From NCBI RefSeq assembly GCF_012516315.1, contig NZ_CP051185.1, forward strand, positions 1,013,459 to 1,077,458: a stretch of 64,000 nucleotides of DNA, given 5' to 3'. The notes beneath the pieces are model-generated. The model saw only the letters and a list, made by a program, of their open reading frames with translations, searched no databases and had not been told where the DNA came from. Positions 18,747 to 28,340 of this stretch are shown one piece after another. Made by a program: the position numbers and the translations under genes. This stretch comes from Limnospira fusiformis SAG 85.79. GTDB taxonomy: Bacteria; Cyanobacteriota; Cyanobacteriia; Cyanobacteriales; Microcoleaceae. Position 1 is the first letter of the stretch, and each line of letters starts with the position of its first letter.

Positions 18747-19109
18747 TCACGGGTGATCTTCGGGTTCATCGAGATGTTCGGATACATCCCGATAAAGGTT
18801 GAAAATATGATGGTCTTTGAGACCATAGACTACATTGCGTCCCCTTTTCTGATAACTGACAAAGCGCATGGTCCTCAGAATTCTCAGTTGGTGGGATACG
18901 GCGGATTCGGTCATGTCAACGGCGGCGGCTAGGTCTCGCACACGCATTTCTTTCAGGGCTAGTGCTGACAAGATACGCCAGCGGTTGGGGTCTCCTAGGG
19001 TACTAAAAAATTCTGCCATCCGTTGGGCCTTTTCCATGCTCAAAATTTTCTCTGGGGCGAGGGGCTGGTGGTCGTGGTGATGGGGATTGCTATCAAGGGT
19101 GTCAGACAT
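18747..19109 (-). CDS. smtB: ArsR/SmtB-family metal-responsive repressor
   Basis: 120 residues with a winged-helix fold: FSTLGDPNRWRILSAL, MRVRDLAAAVDMTESAVSHQLRILR (recognition helix) and the wing segment FVSYQKRGRNVVYGL. The C-terminal helix has the alpha-5 zinc-site residues of SmtB (DHHIFNLYRDVSEHLDE: Asp, His, His, Glu), and a His-rich N-terminus can supply further ligands. The alpha-3 Cys pair typical of ArsR is absent, so zinc rather than arsenic sensing is expected. It is transcribed divergently from the metallothionein gene smtA 160 bp away, the classic SmtB-SmtA arrangement in which metal binding releases the repressor from the shared operator. Confidence 0.92.
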   Translation of the reverse strand: MSDTLDSNPHHHDHQPLAPEKILSMEKAQRMAEFFSTLGDPNRWRILSALALKEMRVRDLAAAVDMTESAVSHQLRILRTMRFVSYQKRGRNVVYGLKDHHIFNLYRDVSEHLDEPEDHP

Positions 19110-19183
19110 ATTGTGATGTGGGGGTTTGACTGTGGGGGATTAATCTCAATTCTAAAGAAATTATTAAACTTCCAGATACATAT

Positions 19184-19203
19184 ATCTGAAAGTCTGTTCA
19201 GAT
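19184..19203. promoter_or_regulatory. Probable SmtB operator
   Basis: The perfect inverted repeat ATCTGAA-N6-TTCAGAT lies between smtB and smtA. A second short palindrome (GCTTG-TT-CAAGC, 19225-19236) lies 22 bp downstream. Known SmtB-type operators are degenerate inverted repeats of this kind. The assignment rests on position and symmetry. Confidence 0.6.
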
Positions 19204-19268
19204 GTTATAGTAGTTACTATGAAAGCTTGTTCAAGCATAAGTCTATTATATCTTGAGGAGAAGTTCTG

Positions 19269-19436
19269 ATGACCACGGTAACTCAAATGAAATGCGCCTG
19301 CGAGTCCTGTCTGTGTATTGTGGATACGACAAAAGCGATCGCCAAAAATGGCCAATATTACTGTAGCGAAGCCTGTGCTAATGGCCATCCTAATGGGGAT
19401 GGTTGCGGTCATAAGGGTTGCAATTGTCACCACTGA
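19269..19436 (+). CDS. smtA: Bacterial metallothionein SmtA
   Basis: 55 residues with nine Cys and several His in metallothionein spacing: KCACESCLCIV, YYCSEACANGH, GDGCGHKGCNCHH. Family members bind a Zn4 cluster and buffer or detoxify zinc and cadmium in the cytosol. The ATG at 19269 is preceded by GAGGAG eight bases upstream. It lies divergent from smtB with an operator-like palindrome between them and is followed by a strong hairpin terminator. It was too short for a length-based scan. Confidence 0.95.
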   Translation: MTTVTQMKCACESCLCIVDTTKAIAKNGQYYCSEACANGHPNGDGCGHKGCNCHH

Positions 19437-19453
19437 TTAATTAATTTGGGGGG

Positions 19454-19501
19454 TAGCAGCAGAGTTGATGGATGGTGATAGATAATCTGCTGCTATTTTT
19501 T
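19454..19501 (+). terminator. Rho-independent terminator of smtA
   Basis: A 10-bp perfect stem, TAGCAGCAGA and TCTGCTGCTA, with a 22-base loop, is followed by six T, 18 bp after the smtA stop. Confidence 0.85.
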
Positions 19502-19533
19502 GGGGAATTTAGCCGATCGCTTTGCTGACTCTG

Positions 19534-19756
19534 GTTGGGTTACACTTGGTTTCACCCAACCTACAAAGTCTCTACCAAGTCTTTAGTTGGGTTACACTTG
19601 GTTTCACCCAACCTACAAAGTCTCTGGTTAGGTTACACTTGGTTTCACCCAACCTACAAAGTCTTTAGTTGGGTTACACTTGGTTTCACCCAACCTACAA
19701 AGTCTCTACCAAGTCTTTAGTTGGGTTACACTTGGTTTCACCCAACCTACAAAGTC
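19534..19756. repeat. Five tandem palindromes GTTGGGTTACACTTGG...CACCCAAC
   Basis: Five copies of a ~31-bp unit that can form a GTTGGGT/ACCCAAC stem, separated by CTACAAAGTCTC(TACCAAGTC)TTTA spacers of 10-20 bp. The third copy has one base change. The ends equal those of the palindromes in the kinase array (1690-2030), but the core differs (ACACTTGGT here, GCGCTGCGC there). The translated frames here are repeat artefacts. Confidence 0.85.
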
Positions 19757-19763
19757 GGAGTGA

Positions 19764-22700
19764 TCATGAAGTTGAGGAAGAGTTTTGGGGAAGTTTTAGG
19801 GGTATTTCAATAACAAACTCGCTTCCCACAGACTCTTGGGAAACACAACGCAGGGTTCCTCCGTGTTTTTCGACGATAATTTGATAGCTGGTGGATAGTC
19901 CTAAACCTGTTCCTGAACCCACGGGTTTGGTGGTGTAGAAAGGGTCAAAGACTTTGGAGATGATTTCCTGACTGATACCAATACCGTTATCAGCAATGCG
20001 AATTTGGACGGTTTTTTGCTCGGTTAGCATGGTGCTGATCCAAATCATACCTGGCTCGTTGATAATTTGTTCCTGGGTCTGTTTTTTGTAGCGATCGCAA
20101 ATAGCATCAATAGCATTATTGATTAGGTTGAGAAACACCTGATTAAGCTGTCCAGCACAACATTCAATCTGGGGAATATCTCCATATTGTTTATGGACTT
20201 GAATCGCGGGATGTAATGGTTTTTCTTTCAGACGATTATCAAGAATCATCAAGGTACTGTCGAGGTTTTCATGTAGGTTAATATATTTAACTTCCGATTC
20301 ATCCAGCCTCGCAAAAGTTCGCAGGGATTTAATAATATCTCGAATCCGATCTGCTCCCAAAGTCATTGATTTAAATAGACGCGGCAAATCTTCTATTAAA
20401 AATTGAAAATCAATAGTTTCTATTTCTTCGGTGATTTCCGGGTGTGCTTGGGGGCAATGCTTTTGATATAGTTCAATTAGTCCTAATAAATCTCTGGTAT
20501 ATTCTTTAGCATGGGTAATATTGCCGTAAATAAAGCTGACTGGGTTGTTGATTTCATGAGCCAAACCTGCTACCATTTGCCCTAGGCTAGACATTTTTTC
20601 GGATTGCACTAATTGAACTTGTGCTTGTTGAAGTTGGTTTAATGTAGCTTCTAGGGTTTCAGTTTGCGCTTGTGCTACTCTGGCGGCTTCCTGGGTGGCG
20701 GCGTAGAGTTCTGCTTGGTTCAGAGCAATGACTAATTGATTAGCGATCGCTTCTAATAGCGCGACTTCTGAATGAGTCCAATTATGGATATCCTGACAAT
20801 GTGCTAGGACTAAAGCTCCTTTAGTGTCTTGTTGTGTCTGAATGGGTAAAATCAAAACAGAACGGCATTCTAACACCAAAAAGAAATTGCGAATAGTGGG
20901 AGTCGGACAGGTGGCAATATCATCAATTCGCATCATTTCTCCAGATCGGATATATTTGCTAACTGGACGCAAAGCATCGCCGGGGTAAAGTTCAGAAATA
21001 CTCGTGAGAGAGTCAATTTTGGCTTCTTTGCGAACTTCCCATTCAGGGGTATCTAAGTCGCTTCTATACCAGACAAAATAGGTGCGATCTATATTTAATA
21101 CACGCCTAATTTCAGCGACAGCAGTTGCCAAAATAGTATCTGTATCCAGGGAGTTACGAATCAACCCAGATAGACAATTTTCGAGTGCTTCTCTTTCTGC
21201 TAGTTCTCGCAGTTGTGCTTCGGAAATTCTTAAATTTTCCTCAGTTTTTTTAAGGCTGCTAATATCAAAAGCTGTGCCAATAATTCGGTTAACTCTTCCC
21301 GAATCGTCTATAATAGGATTAAGAGTAGTGAGAAAAAAAAATTTATTTTGACCAAAATTCAAATATTCCTCATACTGTAATGATGACTTTTTCAGCCAAC
21401 AAGTTTCATAGTGACAGCGGATAGCTTTAGCATATTCATCTAAAAACATATCTTCGGGTTTTTTACCGATAATATCCCTAGATTTGATGCCAGTAATTTT
21501 TTCGGATGCGGGGTTCCATCCCACAAACTGAAAGTCTCCATCTTGGGTAACATCAACGACAAAAATTGCTTGTTCAATTCCATCATAAATACTAGAGAGG
21601 AACTGCTCACGATCGCGCAAAATTTGCTCAGAGTTTTTGCGATCGGTAATATCCATAGCAATTTCAAATAGGCGCAGTACCTGTCCGACTTGGTTACGAA
21701 CCGCCTCCCCGCGACCTTGAATATAACGAATGCCATCAGGTCTAACAATACGGTGGTCAATTTCGTAGGATTTTCCGGTAGCTAAAGCTCTCTCAACTTG
21801 GTTTAGCCAATTGTCGCGATCGTCAGGATGAATAAGTTTTAGTAATTCCTCAAAGGTTAAACAATCTTGGTCTTTGACCAAACCCAAAATCTGCAAAAAT
21901 TCATCAGAACAAGTAATTTTTTGAGTAACAACATCATATTCCCAATTACCTATATGAGCAATACGCTGCGCCATTTCCAGGTTTTCAGCTACTCGCAAGG
22001 CTTCAGTTTCTTTCTGTTTACGTTGAGTAATATCTCGGTTACTAACCCGTTTTCCCTGATACTGTCCGGCTGCATCATAGATAGGCTGATAGTTATGACC
22101 AATCCAACGCACTTGTTGATCGCGGGTGATCATACGAAAATCTATTTCCTGGTTATTACGATCGCAGACATTTTCATATAAATAAGGAATTATGCGATCG
22201 CGATCTTCAGGATGAATAATTTTTGCCAATAGGCTAGGGTCTTGCATAAACTCCTTGACCGAGTAGCCAGTTATGCGTTCACAGGAGGGAGAAACATATA
22301 CAATTTCCTGTTGAGGATTAATCCAATATTCCCAATCATAGGTAAAATCGATAATCCTTCGGAACTTATCTTCAACAGCCTTGAAATTATCGGCGATCGC
22401 TTTTTGTTCAGTAATATCTCTACCTACTCCATAAATAGACCCCGACTCGAACACAGGCACAAAAGTCCAGGACCACCATTGATAGGAGCCATCTTTAGAT
22501 AAAAGTCGATTTTCAAACTGACGAGTTTTGCCATAATGTATAGCATTAAATTCCTGAAAAGTTATGGTTTGGTCTGGCTCATATACCAAACTCATAAAAG
22601 AACTATCTATCAGTTCATTAAAATCATAGCCTAAGCTAATTTCCCAGGCGGAATTAAGAAACTTAAAGTTACCTTCCAGGTTGAGAATTGCCACCAGGTC

Positions 22701-23297
22701 AACGGTATGGTTAAATAGGTGATCGATTTGATTTCTATGATGCCACCATTCAGCTAAACGTTTTTGTAGAGAAGCCAGTAACCTGTGCTGTCTGAAATTG
22801 AAAATATGAGTAAATTTCGAGGTAATAATAGCTGGCAATTTTGCGGGATTATTACCATCATGATAGTCCCCAGCCATTTCCGTATCAAAAATAAAGCCAT
22901 TCAAGACAATATCGTGATTAGGTTTTCTCTCGGGCTTGGCACTGGCATATAGCAATTTCCATTGGCCATCTGGGGTGGTATATTGCCAATGTCTAGACCA
23001 AGTTTTTAAACTGGCTGCACAATCATAAATAGACTTATAAAAATTTTGGCGATCGCCCTTTTTTTTTAATCCAAAAATGTTGTCCGAATTGATGCAAAAA
23101 TCATCTAATTCTACCCCATAAATATCTCTAAAATTGCCAATAATATAGGTATATTTTTCACTACCATCAGCAGACAATAGATATTGATAAAATACCCCAG
23201 AAATCCCCGCCATTAATTCTTGAAGTTGTTGGCATTCATTCATGAGATTTCCATGTTTACCTGTCAACTCAGATTGTACAGATGGTTCTGGGGTCAT
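19764..23297 (-). CDS. Multi-PAS/GAF sensor histidine kinase
   Basis: 1177 residues, cytoplasmic as far as I can see (no clear membrane span). There is a series of about five PAS/PAC units between residues ~40 and 690, seen as repeated motifs such as VGRDITEQK, RVSNRDITQRK, IAMDITDRK and GTAFDISSLK. A GAF domain follows (~710-870, ending ALLEAIANQLVIALNQAELY), then a coiled-coil linker. The C-terminal HisKA has phospho-acceptor His at about residue 910 (GLAHEINNPVSF), and HATPase has N (LINNAIDAI), G1 (ADNGIGIS), F (FDPFYTTKP) and G2 (GTGLGLS) boxes. It would autophosphorylate and pass phosphate to a response regulator that is not in the window. PAS domains may bind heme, flavin or bilin cofactors, but none can be assigned from sequence. 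Confidence 0.95.
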   Translation of the reverse strand: MTPEPSVQSELTGKHGNLMNECQQLQELMAGISGVFYQYLLSADGSEKYTYIIGNFRDIYGVELDDFCINSDNIFGLKKKGDRQNFYKSIYDCAASLKTWSRHWQYTTPDGQWKLLYASAKPERKPNHDIVLNGFIFDTEMAGDYHDGNNPAKLPAIITSKFTHIFNFRQHRLLASLQKRLAEWWHHRNQIDHLFNHTVDLVAILNLEGNFKFLNSAWEISLGYDFNELIDSSFMSLVYEPDQTITFQEFNAIHYGKTRQFENRLLSKDGSYQWWSWTFVPVFESGSIYGVGRDITEQKAIADNFKAVEDKFRRIIDFTYDWEYWINPQQEIVYVSPSCERITGYSVKEFMQDPSLLAKIIHPEDRDRIIPYLYENVCDRNNQEIDFRMITRDQQVRWIGHNYQPIYDAAGQYQGKRVSNRDITQRKQKETEALRVAENLEMAQRIAHIGNWEYDVVTQKITCSDEFLQILGLVKDQDCLTFEELLKLIHPDDRDNWLNQVERALATGKSYEIDHRIVRPDGIRYIQGRGEAVRNQVGQVLRLFEIAMDITDRKNSEQILRDREQFLSSIYDGIEQAIFVVDVTQDGDFQFVGWNPASEKITGIKSRDIIGKKPEDMFLDEYAKAIRCHYETCWLKKSSLQYEEYLNFGQNKFFFLTTLNPIIDDSGRVNRIIGTAFDISSLKKTEENLRISEAQLRELAEREALENCLSGLIRNSLDTDTILATAVAEIRRVLNIDRTYFVWYRSDLDTPEWEVRKEAKIDSLTSISELYPGDALRPVSKYIRSGEMMRIDDIATCPTPTIRNFFLVLECRSVLILPIQTQQDTKGALVLAHCQDIHNWTHSEVALLEAIANQLVIALNQAELYAATQEAARVAQAQTETLEATLNQLQQAQVQLVQSEKMSSLGQMVAGLAHEINNPVSFIYGNITHAKEYTRDLLGLIELYQKHCPQAHPEITEEIETIDFQFLIEDLPRLFKSMTLGADRIRDIIKSLRTFARLDESEVKYINLHENLDSTLMILDNRLKEKPLHPAIQVHKQYGDIPQIECCAGQLNQVFLNLINNAIDAICDRYKKQTQEQIINEPGMIWISTMLTEQKTVQIRIADNGIGISQEIISKVFDPFYTTKPVGSGTGLGLSTSYQIIVEKHGGTLRCVSQESVGSEFVIEIPLKLPQNSSSTS

Positions 23298-23540
23298 TTT
23301 CAGTGCACCTCTCTACTCAATCAGACCAAGGCTTTAAGGGCGCGTTTAACACTTGATGCAAGATTTGAATAGGTAATAGGTAACAATCCCAAGTTTCCAC
23401 CCTATAACCCATTTTCCGCGCACTTTGCTATCTCCGATCATAAGCCATATTATTATCAAACAATAATAAGTTTTTAAACAGCACGCGGCCAGGAGTATCC
23501 CCTGGGCAAAACACTGGCATAGGGAGAGGGTCTGATACAT

Positions 23541-24737
23541 TTACGCGACATTTATCCGGCTATTGCCTGACAATGCGACGATAGCACTATTACCCGTTAA
23601 GGTAACAGAGGCGGTATCCCGCAAAGCTTTTAGAAAGATTCCAAAAGCACCGTTCCAGTCCCTGGGTAGAGTGAACCCGCACTCCGGACATCGGAACACT
23701 TTTGAGCCACCTAGCTGGGAATGCACATGACCACAGTGAGTACAGGTTTTGCTGGTGTATTCTTCCGTCACATCTACAACTGTGGTTCCAGTTATTTCCC
23801 CTTGATGTCTCAGGGTTAGTTTGAATCGATAATGCGCCCATGTCAGCATGGCGCGGGCAGTCTTGGATTTGATTTTCCGCTTCACCTTGGCAACCATGTT
23901 GGAAGTCTCGAAGGTCGGCAGAAAAATTATGCTGTAGTTGTGAGTCAAGTAGTGAGCAATTTGTTTGTGGGCTTCATCAACTAGATTGCGGATTTTGGTT
24001 CTCATTCGTTGAGCCGCTTGCCTCATCCGTCGCCTTCTTGAACGACAGGGTTCCTTGGCGATTCGGCTCATCAAATCATCCAAATGTTGACATAGCCTAG
24101 TAATGCCTCCAATATCCCCGGAGCCCAATTCCAGAAACCGAGAGCCATCAAACCCAGTTATGAAAGTTCGCACACCCGGGTCTAATGCAATTACGCCAGT
24201 AGCTTCAGTTGGGGTAACGGCAACTGGTTCAGGGAAAATCGCCAACCATCGACCTTTGGTAAACACCAACTGAGTCCCTTGCCCGCAAGCTTTAGGGATG
24301 GGTTCGGAAACCATGAAAATTAATCCTTTCGTTAGTCTTGGATACCAACTCCCTGAAGAGAAATTAGTATTATTGAACTTAATCCCTTGAGAGCTGTCAC
24401 GACAACTTCTAAACCTGGCATCAGGACTGGCGCTCAAAGCCTGATAGGCATCAAAGATGGCATTTTGCCGAATGTGGCAGGGTGTTTCTTTGACCCATTC
24501 GGGTAAGTCACTCTGCATCACTTTATTGCGTAACTTTAACTTGCTTAGTCGTTTACCACTCCTAGATAATGCAATTGCTTGGTTGTAGCAATACCTACAA
24601 GCAGCCAGCCATTTACGCCAGACTTGATTTAGCTCGGGGCTGGGGTAAATCCGGATCTTCTTTGACCTGAGTTTTGTATTTACGCACTCCGTATAATCGG
24701 GAACTGAAGCAGTGGAGGATGGCGAGGATGTCCTCAA
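23541..24737 (-). CDS. tnpB: TnpB RNA-guided nuclease family protein (IS607 copy A)
   Basis: About 398 residues if started at the TTG at 24737; the frame is open to 25232, but that part is an overprint of tnpA in another frame. An N-terminal helix-turn-helix-like part (KKIRIYPSPELNQVWRKWL) is followed by a RuvC-like core: ALDPGVRTFITGF (first Asp), FLPTFETSNM (Glu) and LPRDWNGA (third acidic residue, Asp). A four-Cys zinc finger has CTHCGH and CPECGF. Family members cut DNA guided by an RNA transcribed from the element's right end and help retain the element. Here the guide RNA would overlap the 3' end of tnpB and the adjacent flank (inference). Confidence 0.88.
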   Translation of the reverse strand: MRTSSPSSTASVPDYTECVNTKLRSKKIRIYPSPELNQVWRKWLAACRYCYNQAIALSRSGKRLSKLKLRNKVMQSDLPEWVKETPCHIRQNAIFDAYQALSASPDARFRSCRDSSQGIKFNNTNFSSGSWYPRLTKGLIFMVSEPIPKACGQGTQLVFTKGRWLAIFPEPVAVTPTEATGVIALDPGVRTFITGFDGSRFLELGSGDIGGITRLCQHLDDLMSRIAKEPCRSRRRRMRQAAQRMRTKIRNLVDEAHKQIAHYLTHNYSIIFLPTFETSNMVAKVKRKIKSKTARAMLTWAHYRFKLTLRHQGEITGTTVVDVTEEYTSKTCTHCGHVHSQLGGSKVFRCPECGFTLPRDWNGAFGIFLKALRDTASVTLTGNSAIVALSGNSRINVA

Positions 24738-25218
24738 CCATTTCTCGTTCTGGACTGAGACTTGTCTGGTTGAGAACCATGAGTGAGCACCTGTTTTGCT
24801 CACAGAGCCATCGAAACAAGTCAAATCCCCATATTGCCAATCGGTCTTTGTGGGCAACGACAACCATGCCGACATCTCCTGACAAATGATGTCCCAGTAA
24901 GGCCAGCATTTTCTTTCCCTTGAAGTTGAGCCCGCCTCGGATTTCTGAGACGACTTCTCCTTCGGGGTAGAGGTTGGACAGTGCGGCCACCTGTCGGTTG
25001 AGGTCGGACTGCTGGGCGCGGCTACTAACTCTGGCATAGATAACGACTTTGCGTTTGTCACTGCCTGATTTGGCAGTATATCACTCAACGTTGTATCGTC
25101 GTTGCCCAGCGGGGGTTCTGATGGTGTCGATTGAGCCATTGTCGTCCCATCTGCGGAGTGTTCTTTCATGGACTCGAAGGATTTGAGCCGCTTCCTTGGG
25201 TTTGACATATCTGGCAAT
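24613..25218 (-). pseudogene. tnpA: IS607 serine recombinase TnpA, copy A, with internal stop
   Basis: The translated frame has a MerR-like helix-turn-helix (YVKPKEAAQILRVHERTLRRW), the nucleophile region YARVSS, and the C-terminal LVVL-type and FSSRLYGVRKYK motifs of IS607 TnpA. A TGA at 25081-25083 interrupts it after NVE, where the intact copy D has Ser. No ATG or GTG precedes the conserved N-terminus. The frame could start only at an ATT (25218), as in copy D. This copy probably cannot transpose by itself. Confidence 0.82.
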
Positions 25219-25327
25219 AGGTTTATCCTCAACCCTTCTCGCTTATTATACCCTATTGCCCTAAAATATTAACCGAATTTGAGATTAAATCATGCTCTCG
25301 AACCCACCCCCTAGATCATGATGTCAA

Positions 25328-26173
25328 TTAACGTCGCCGTCTTCCAGAGGAACCGGAACGGCTGGGACTTCTACTACCACTACCAAAACTGGGTGTACGT
25401 TGTCTTTGGGGACGAGCCTGCTGAGACTGACGCAAATTGCTAGTTCCCGCGCCAGAACCGGTTGAGCGATTAACATTGGGGTTAGTTTGGCGAGTAGTAG
25501 AACTAGGGGAAGAACTGCGAGCGGTTCCAGTAGTGCGGAAGGTTTGCCGATTTCTAACGGAGGCGGGAGGTTCATTGTACCTAGTGCGATATTGGGTGAC
25601 CGCCTGGTTGTAGGTGTTACCAGAACCGCCATAGCCAACTAATGAACTACCGGACTGATATGCGGGGGGAACATAGTAACGGGGGGAAAATAAGCTAGTG
25701 GCGATCGCACTACCCACAAAGGAAGCCGCAAAAGGAGTCCAGAAATTAGACTCTCGGCGCACCACCACCGTTTGAGTCTGACCAGTTTGAGGATCGGTGC
25801 GGGTTTCAGTCACATTGTGGACATACTCAATCTGGAAATCTTCCGTCAGGTAAAAAACTGGCTGATTATTTTCGATCAACAGATGACTTTTTTCACCAGC
25901 TTCAATTTGTTCGTCCGTCAGACGCGCCATTTGCAACTCAGAGGTCTGAAATACTGGCGGTCTGGCGTTCAGTAGCATTAAGCGATACTCTCCAGTAGCA
26001 TCATCATATTGCGCTTGTTGAACGGGATATTTGCCATCAGCGAGTCGGTTAGTCGCCGATGCTGAACTGCGGACTGTTTGTTGAGTGGTGGTCTGTGAGG
26101 AAGACCCACAAGCCACGGTTGTCCAACAGAGCGCAAATACCATTAAAACCGTGATTACTTTTTTGGGTAACAT
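25328..26173 (-). CDS. Putative lipoprotein, conserved in cyanobacteria
   Basis: 281 residues. Residues 1-22 form a lipoprotein signal peptide (MLPKKVITVLMVFALCWTTVAC with the lipobox ending at Cys22). The middle (40-150) has mixed alpha/beta composition with a repeated LMLLNARPPVF / LIENNQPVFYLT-like pattern. A short hydrophobic segment (FAASFVGSAIATSLF) may insert in membrane or pack in the fold. The C-terminal ~90 residues are low-complexity Ser/Arg/Gly/Thr-rich and end in GRRRR. I do not recognise a function. It probably sits on the outer face of a membrane. Confidence 0.8.
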   Translation of the reverse strand: MLPKKVITVLMVFALCWTTVACGSSSQTTTQQTVRSSASATNRLADGKYPVQQAQYDDATGEYRLMLLNARPPVFQTSELQMARLTDEQIEAGEKSHLLIENNQPVFYLTEDFQIEYVHNVTETRTDPQTGQTQTVVVRRESNFWTPFAASFVGSAIATSLFSPRYYVPPAYQSGSSLVGYGGSGNTYNQAVTQYRTRYNEPPASVRNRQTFRTTGTARSSSPSSTTRQTNPNVNRSTGSGAGTSNLRQSQQARPQRQRTPSFGSGSRSPSRSGSSGRRRR

Positions 26174-26214
26174 AATTTTAGCTAAAGTTAACTTAGGAAA
26201 TTTCTCTGCACCCT

Positions 26215-26820
26215 TTATAGGGGTACGAGTTCGGGAAAGTTTTGTAAAAGCTGGTCTTCCGTGAGTACATCACCCAACCGCGCCGGGGAAAAGTGAATTT
26301 GAATGGCGCGTAAACTCCCTTGGTAGTGGAGGTTAATGATGCTTTTCAGTCCAGCTTCCATGGCTTCAAAACTGGCTAGGTCAGTTTCAAGGTCAGGAAC
26401 TTCCCCCTCACAAGCTATTGTAACTATTACAACCAAGTTATAGGTGATAGGTAGGGACAGGGGTTCGTCTGGATCGATTTCTTCTTGGTTCAAGTCCGGT
26501 TGACTGAGATACCTTTGGGCGGAGTCCGTGAATAACTCGTTCACATAGTCCCCGGCTTCTTCTTCATCCCAGATCACGTCTCCTTCATTACCAGCGGACT
26601 GCCAATAGGTATTGTACTGGAGAAGGCTTTGACAGACTTCTACGAGTCCCTCTCCCATGATTTCCAGATCTCCATCGTGGTCTATGGCTTCGCGGGTGAC
26701 TTGGTTAAGAATACCTAGTAGTGGCGCAACTTCAGCGCCGCCTAAGTGTAGGAATAGCCGACAGACGACAAAGCGGGTCTTACCCATCATTTTATTAAAG
26801 CGATCGCCTAAGCTGGCCAT
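26215..26820 (-). CDS. DUF1517-like protein
   Basis: 201 residues, acidic. The N-terminus (MASLGDRFNKMMGKTRFVVCRLFLHLGGAEVAPLLGILNQ) is followed by a core with NLVVIVTIACEGEVPDL and a C-terminal IHFSPARLGDVLTEDQLLQNFPELVPL, features that resemble the cytoplasmic C-terminal half of DUF1517 family proteins of cyanobacteria and chloroplasts. There is no signal peptide or membrane span. It is transcribed away from the symporter gene, whose start lies 96 bp away on the other strand, so the two may share a bidirectional promoter. Function unknown. Confidence 0.65.
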   Translation of the reverse strand: MASLGDRFNKMMGKTRFVVCRLFLHLGGAEVAPLLGILNQVTREAIDHDGDLEIMGEGLVEVCQSLLQYNTYWQSAGNEGDVIWDEEEAGDYVNELFTDSAQRYLSQPDLNQEEIDPDEPLSLPITYNLVVIVTIACEGEVPDLETDLASFEAMEAGLKSIINLHYQGSLRAIQIHFSPARLGDVLTEDQLLQNFPELVPL

Positions 26821-26915
26821 AATTGACTCCTCATTGGATTACTGCAAACAGATCAGTTATGTTTTTAGGATATCGCGATCTTTTGTCTATCCTGGAACCT
26901 CTTGGGACAAAAATT

Positions 26916-28340
26916 ATGAGTCATTCTTCCTCCTTTGAGTCATCTTCTGCTAGTCCTACTATTCCCAAAATGAAGTTTTCCACCAAGTTAGCTTTTGGGG
27001 TGGGAGACCTGGGGACGGCGATGACTGCTAATATTTTCGCTTTTTTCCTGTTGTTTTTTCTGACCACTGTCGCGGGACTACCAGCAGGAATGGCCGCCAG
27101 TGTACCCATGGTGGGTAAAATTTGGGATGCGGTTAACGACCCAATTATCGGGGTTTTAAGCGATCGCACTAAGCACCCATGGGGACGGCGCTATCCCTGG
27201 ATGATTTTTGCTGCGGTTCCCTTTGGCATATTTTTCTTTTTAATGTGGATCGTACCTAGTACCAATACCCAGACTCTGTTTTGGTATTATGTAATTATTG
27301 CGATCGGCTTTCATACCGCTTACACCGCAGTTAATCTCCCCTATGCCACCCTCACCCCCGAATTAACTCGCGACTACAACGAACGTACTAGCCTCAATGG
27401 GTTTCGCTTTTCTTTTTCTCTTGGTGGTAGCATCCTGTCTCTAGTTTTAGCTTTTGTGATTTTTGATGCTATTGAAGACCCAGCTACCAGATATATGGTT
27501 TTGGGTTTACTCTGTACTATTATAGCAGTCCCACCCATATTTTTATGTGTTTGGGGAACTCGCGATCGCGTCGCCCAGGTACAGGCGGCCATGGGAGAAG
27601 TTGATGAACCTACATCTTTACCCCTCTCGGAACAGGTCAAAATTGCTTTTAGTACCCGTCCTTTTTTGTTTGTCATCGGCATTTATTTATGTTCTTGGTT
27701 GGCGGTACAACTGACGGCTGCAATTCTCCAATATTTTGTAGTCTATTGTATGGAACTTCCCGAAGTCTATTTTACTCAAGTGGCGATCGTCGTTCAGGGA
27801 ACCGCTTTATTAACCTTATTTATGTGGAGTAAAATTAGTGAAAAATACGGCAGAAGAATTGTATATATCAGCGGCATGGGATTTTGGATAATTGCTCAAT
27901 TATCTTTATTTTTTCTACAGCCAGGACAGTTGTTTTTGATGTATTTTCTCTGTTTTATTGCCGGATTGGGAGTATCTACCGCTTATCTGATTCCCTGGTC
28001 TATGATTACGGATGTTATTGATTATGATGAACTAAAAACCGGACAGCGCCGCGAGGGAATTTTCTATTCTTTTATGGTTCTCCTGCAAAAAATTGGTTTG
28101 GCTTTGGGTATTTTTATGGTAGGTAAAACTTTGGATTGGGCGGGTTTTATTGAATCCGTAGCTGGTCAACCTATACCAACTCAACCCGAATCAGTATTAT
28201 TGGCAATTCGATTGGCGATCGGACCTCTACCTATGATCTTATCTATCGTGGGAATTATCCTTACCTATTTTTATCCAATTACCAGAGAATATCATCAAGA
28301 AATCTTACTGAAATTATATCAGTCTAATATTAATGAATAA
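26916..28340 (+). CDS. GPH-family (MFS-type) sugar/cation symporter
   Basis: 474 residues from the ATG at 26916. The frame is open to 26823, but upstream residues look non-conserved. The family motif begins at KLAFGVGDLGTAM. About 12 hydrophobic segments follow, with SDRTKHPWGRRYPWM after the second, YATLTPELTRDYNERTSLNG (typical of the GPH family) and DVIDYDELKTGQRREGIFYSF in the second half. Members import galactosides, pentosides or other sugars with Na+ or H+. The substrate cannot be named. It stands alone, divergent from the DUF1517-like gene. Confidence 0.9.
   Translation: MSHSSSFESSSASPTIPKMKFSTKLAFGVGDLGTAMTANIFAFFLLFFLTTVAGLPAGMAASVPMVGKIWDAVNDPIIGVLSDRTKHPWGRRYPWMIFAAVPFGIFFFLMWIVPSTNTQTLFWYYVIIAIGFHTAYTAVNLPYATLTPELTRDYNERTSLNGFRFSFSLGGSILSLVLAFVIFDAIEDPATRYMVLGLLCTIIAVPPIFLCVWGTRDRVAQVQAAMGEVDEPTSLPLSEQVKIAFSTRPFLFVIGIYLCSWLAVQLTAAILQYFVVYCMELPEVYFTQVAIVVQGTALLTLFMWSKISEKYGRRIVYISGMGFWIIAQLSLFFLQPGQLFLMYFLCFIAGLGVSTAYLIPWSMITDVIDYDELKTGQRREGIFYSFMVLLQKIGLALGIFMVGKTLDWAGFIESVAGQPIPTQPESVLLAIRLAIGPLPMILSIVGIILTYFYPITREYHQEILLKLYQSNINE

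Larger units (their letters stand above)
23532..25297 (-). mobile_element. IS607-family element, copy A
   Basis: It encodes a serine-recombinase TnpA (broken) and a TnpB. Its ends agree with the other copies: right end TGTATCAG (here at 23532) and left end AGCATGATTTAATCTC (here at 25297). There are no inverted repeats, as usual for IS607. The same ends bound copies at 54120-55887 and the two short chimeric derivatives. Confidence 0.88.

Noticed and set aside
19535..19884. Small proteins read from the palindromes (GYTWFHPTYK type)
   Set aside because: They are only translations of the repeated GTTGGGTTACACTTGG units.
23541..25232. A single 563-residue protein across the whole IS607 copy A (and 564 residues in copy D)
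   Set aside because: The first ~165 codons are an overprint of tnpA in another frame, with no similarity to TnpB; the TnpB part begins around 24737 (54682 in D).
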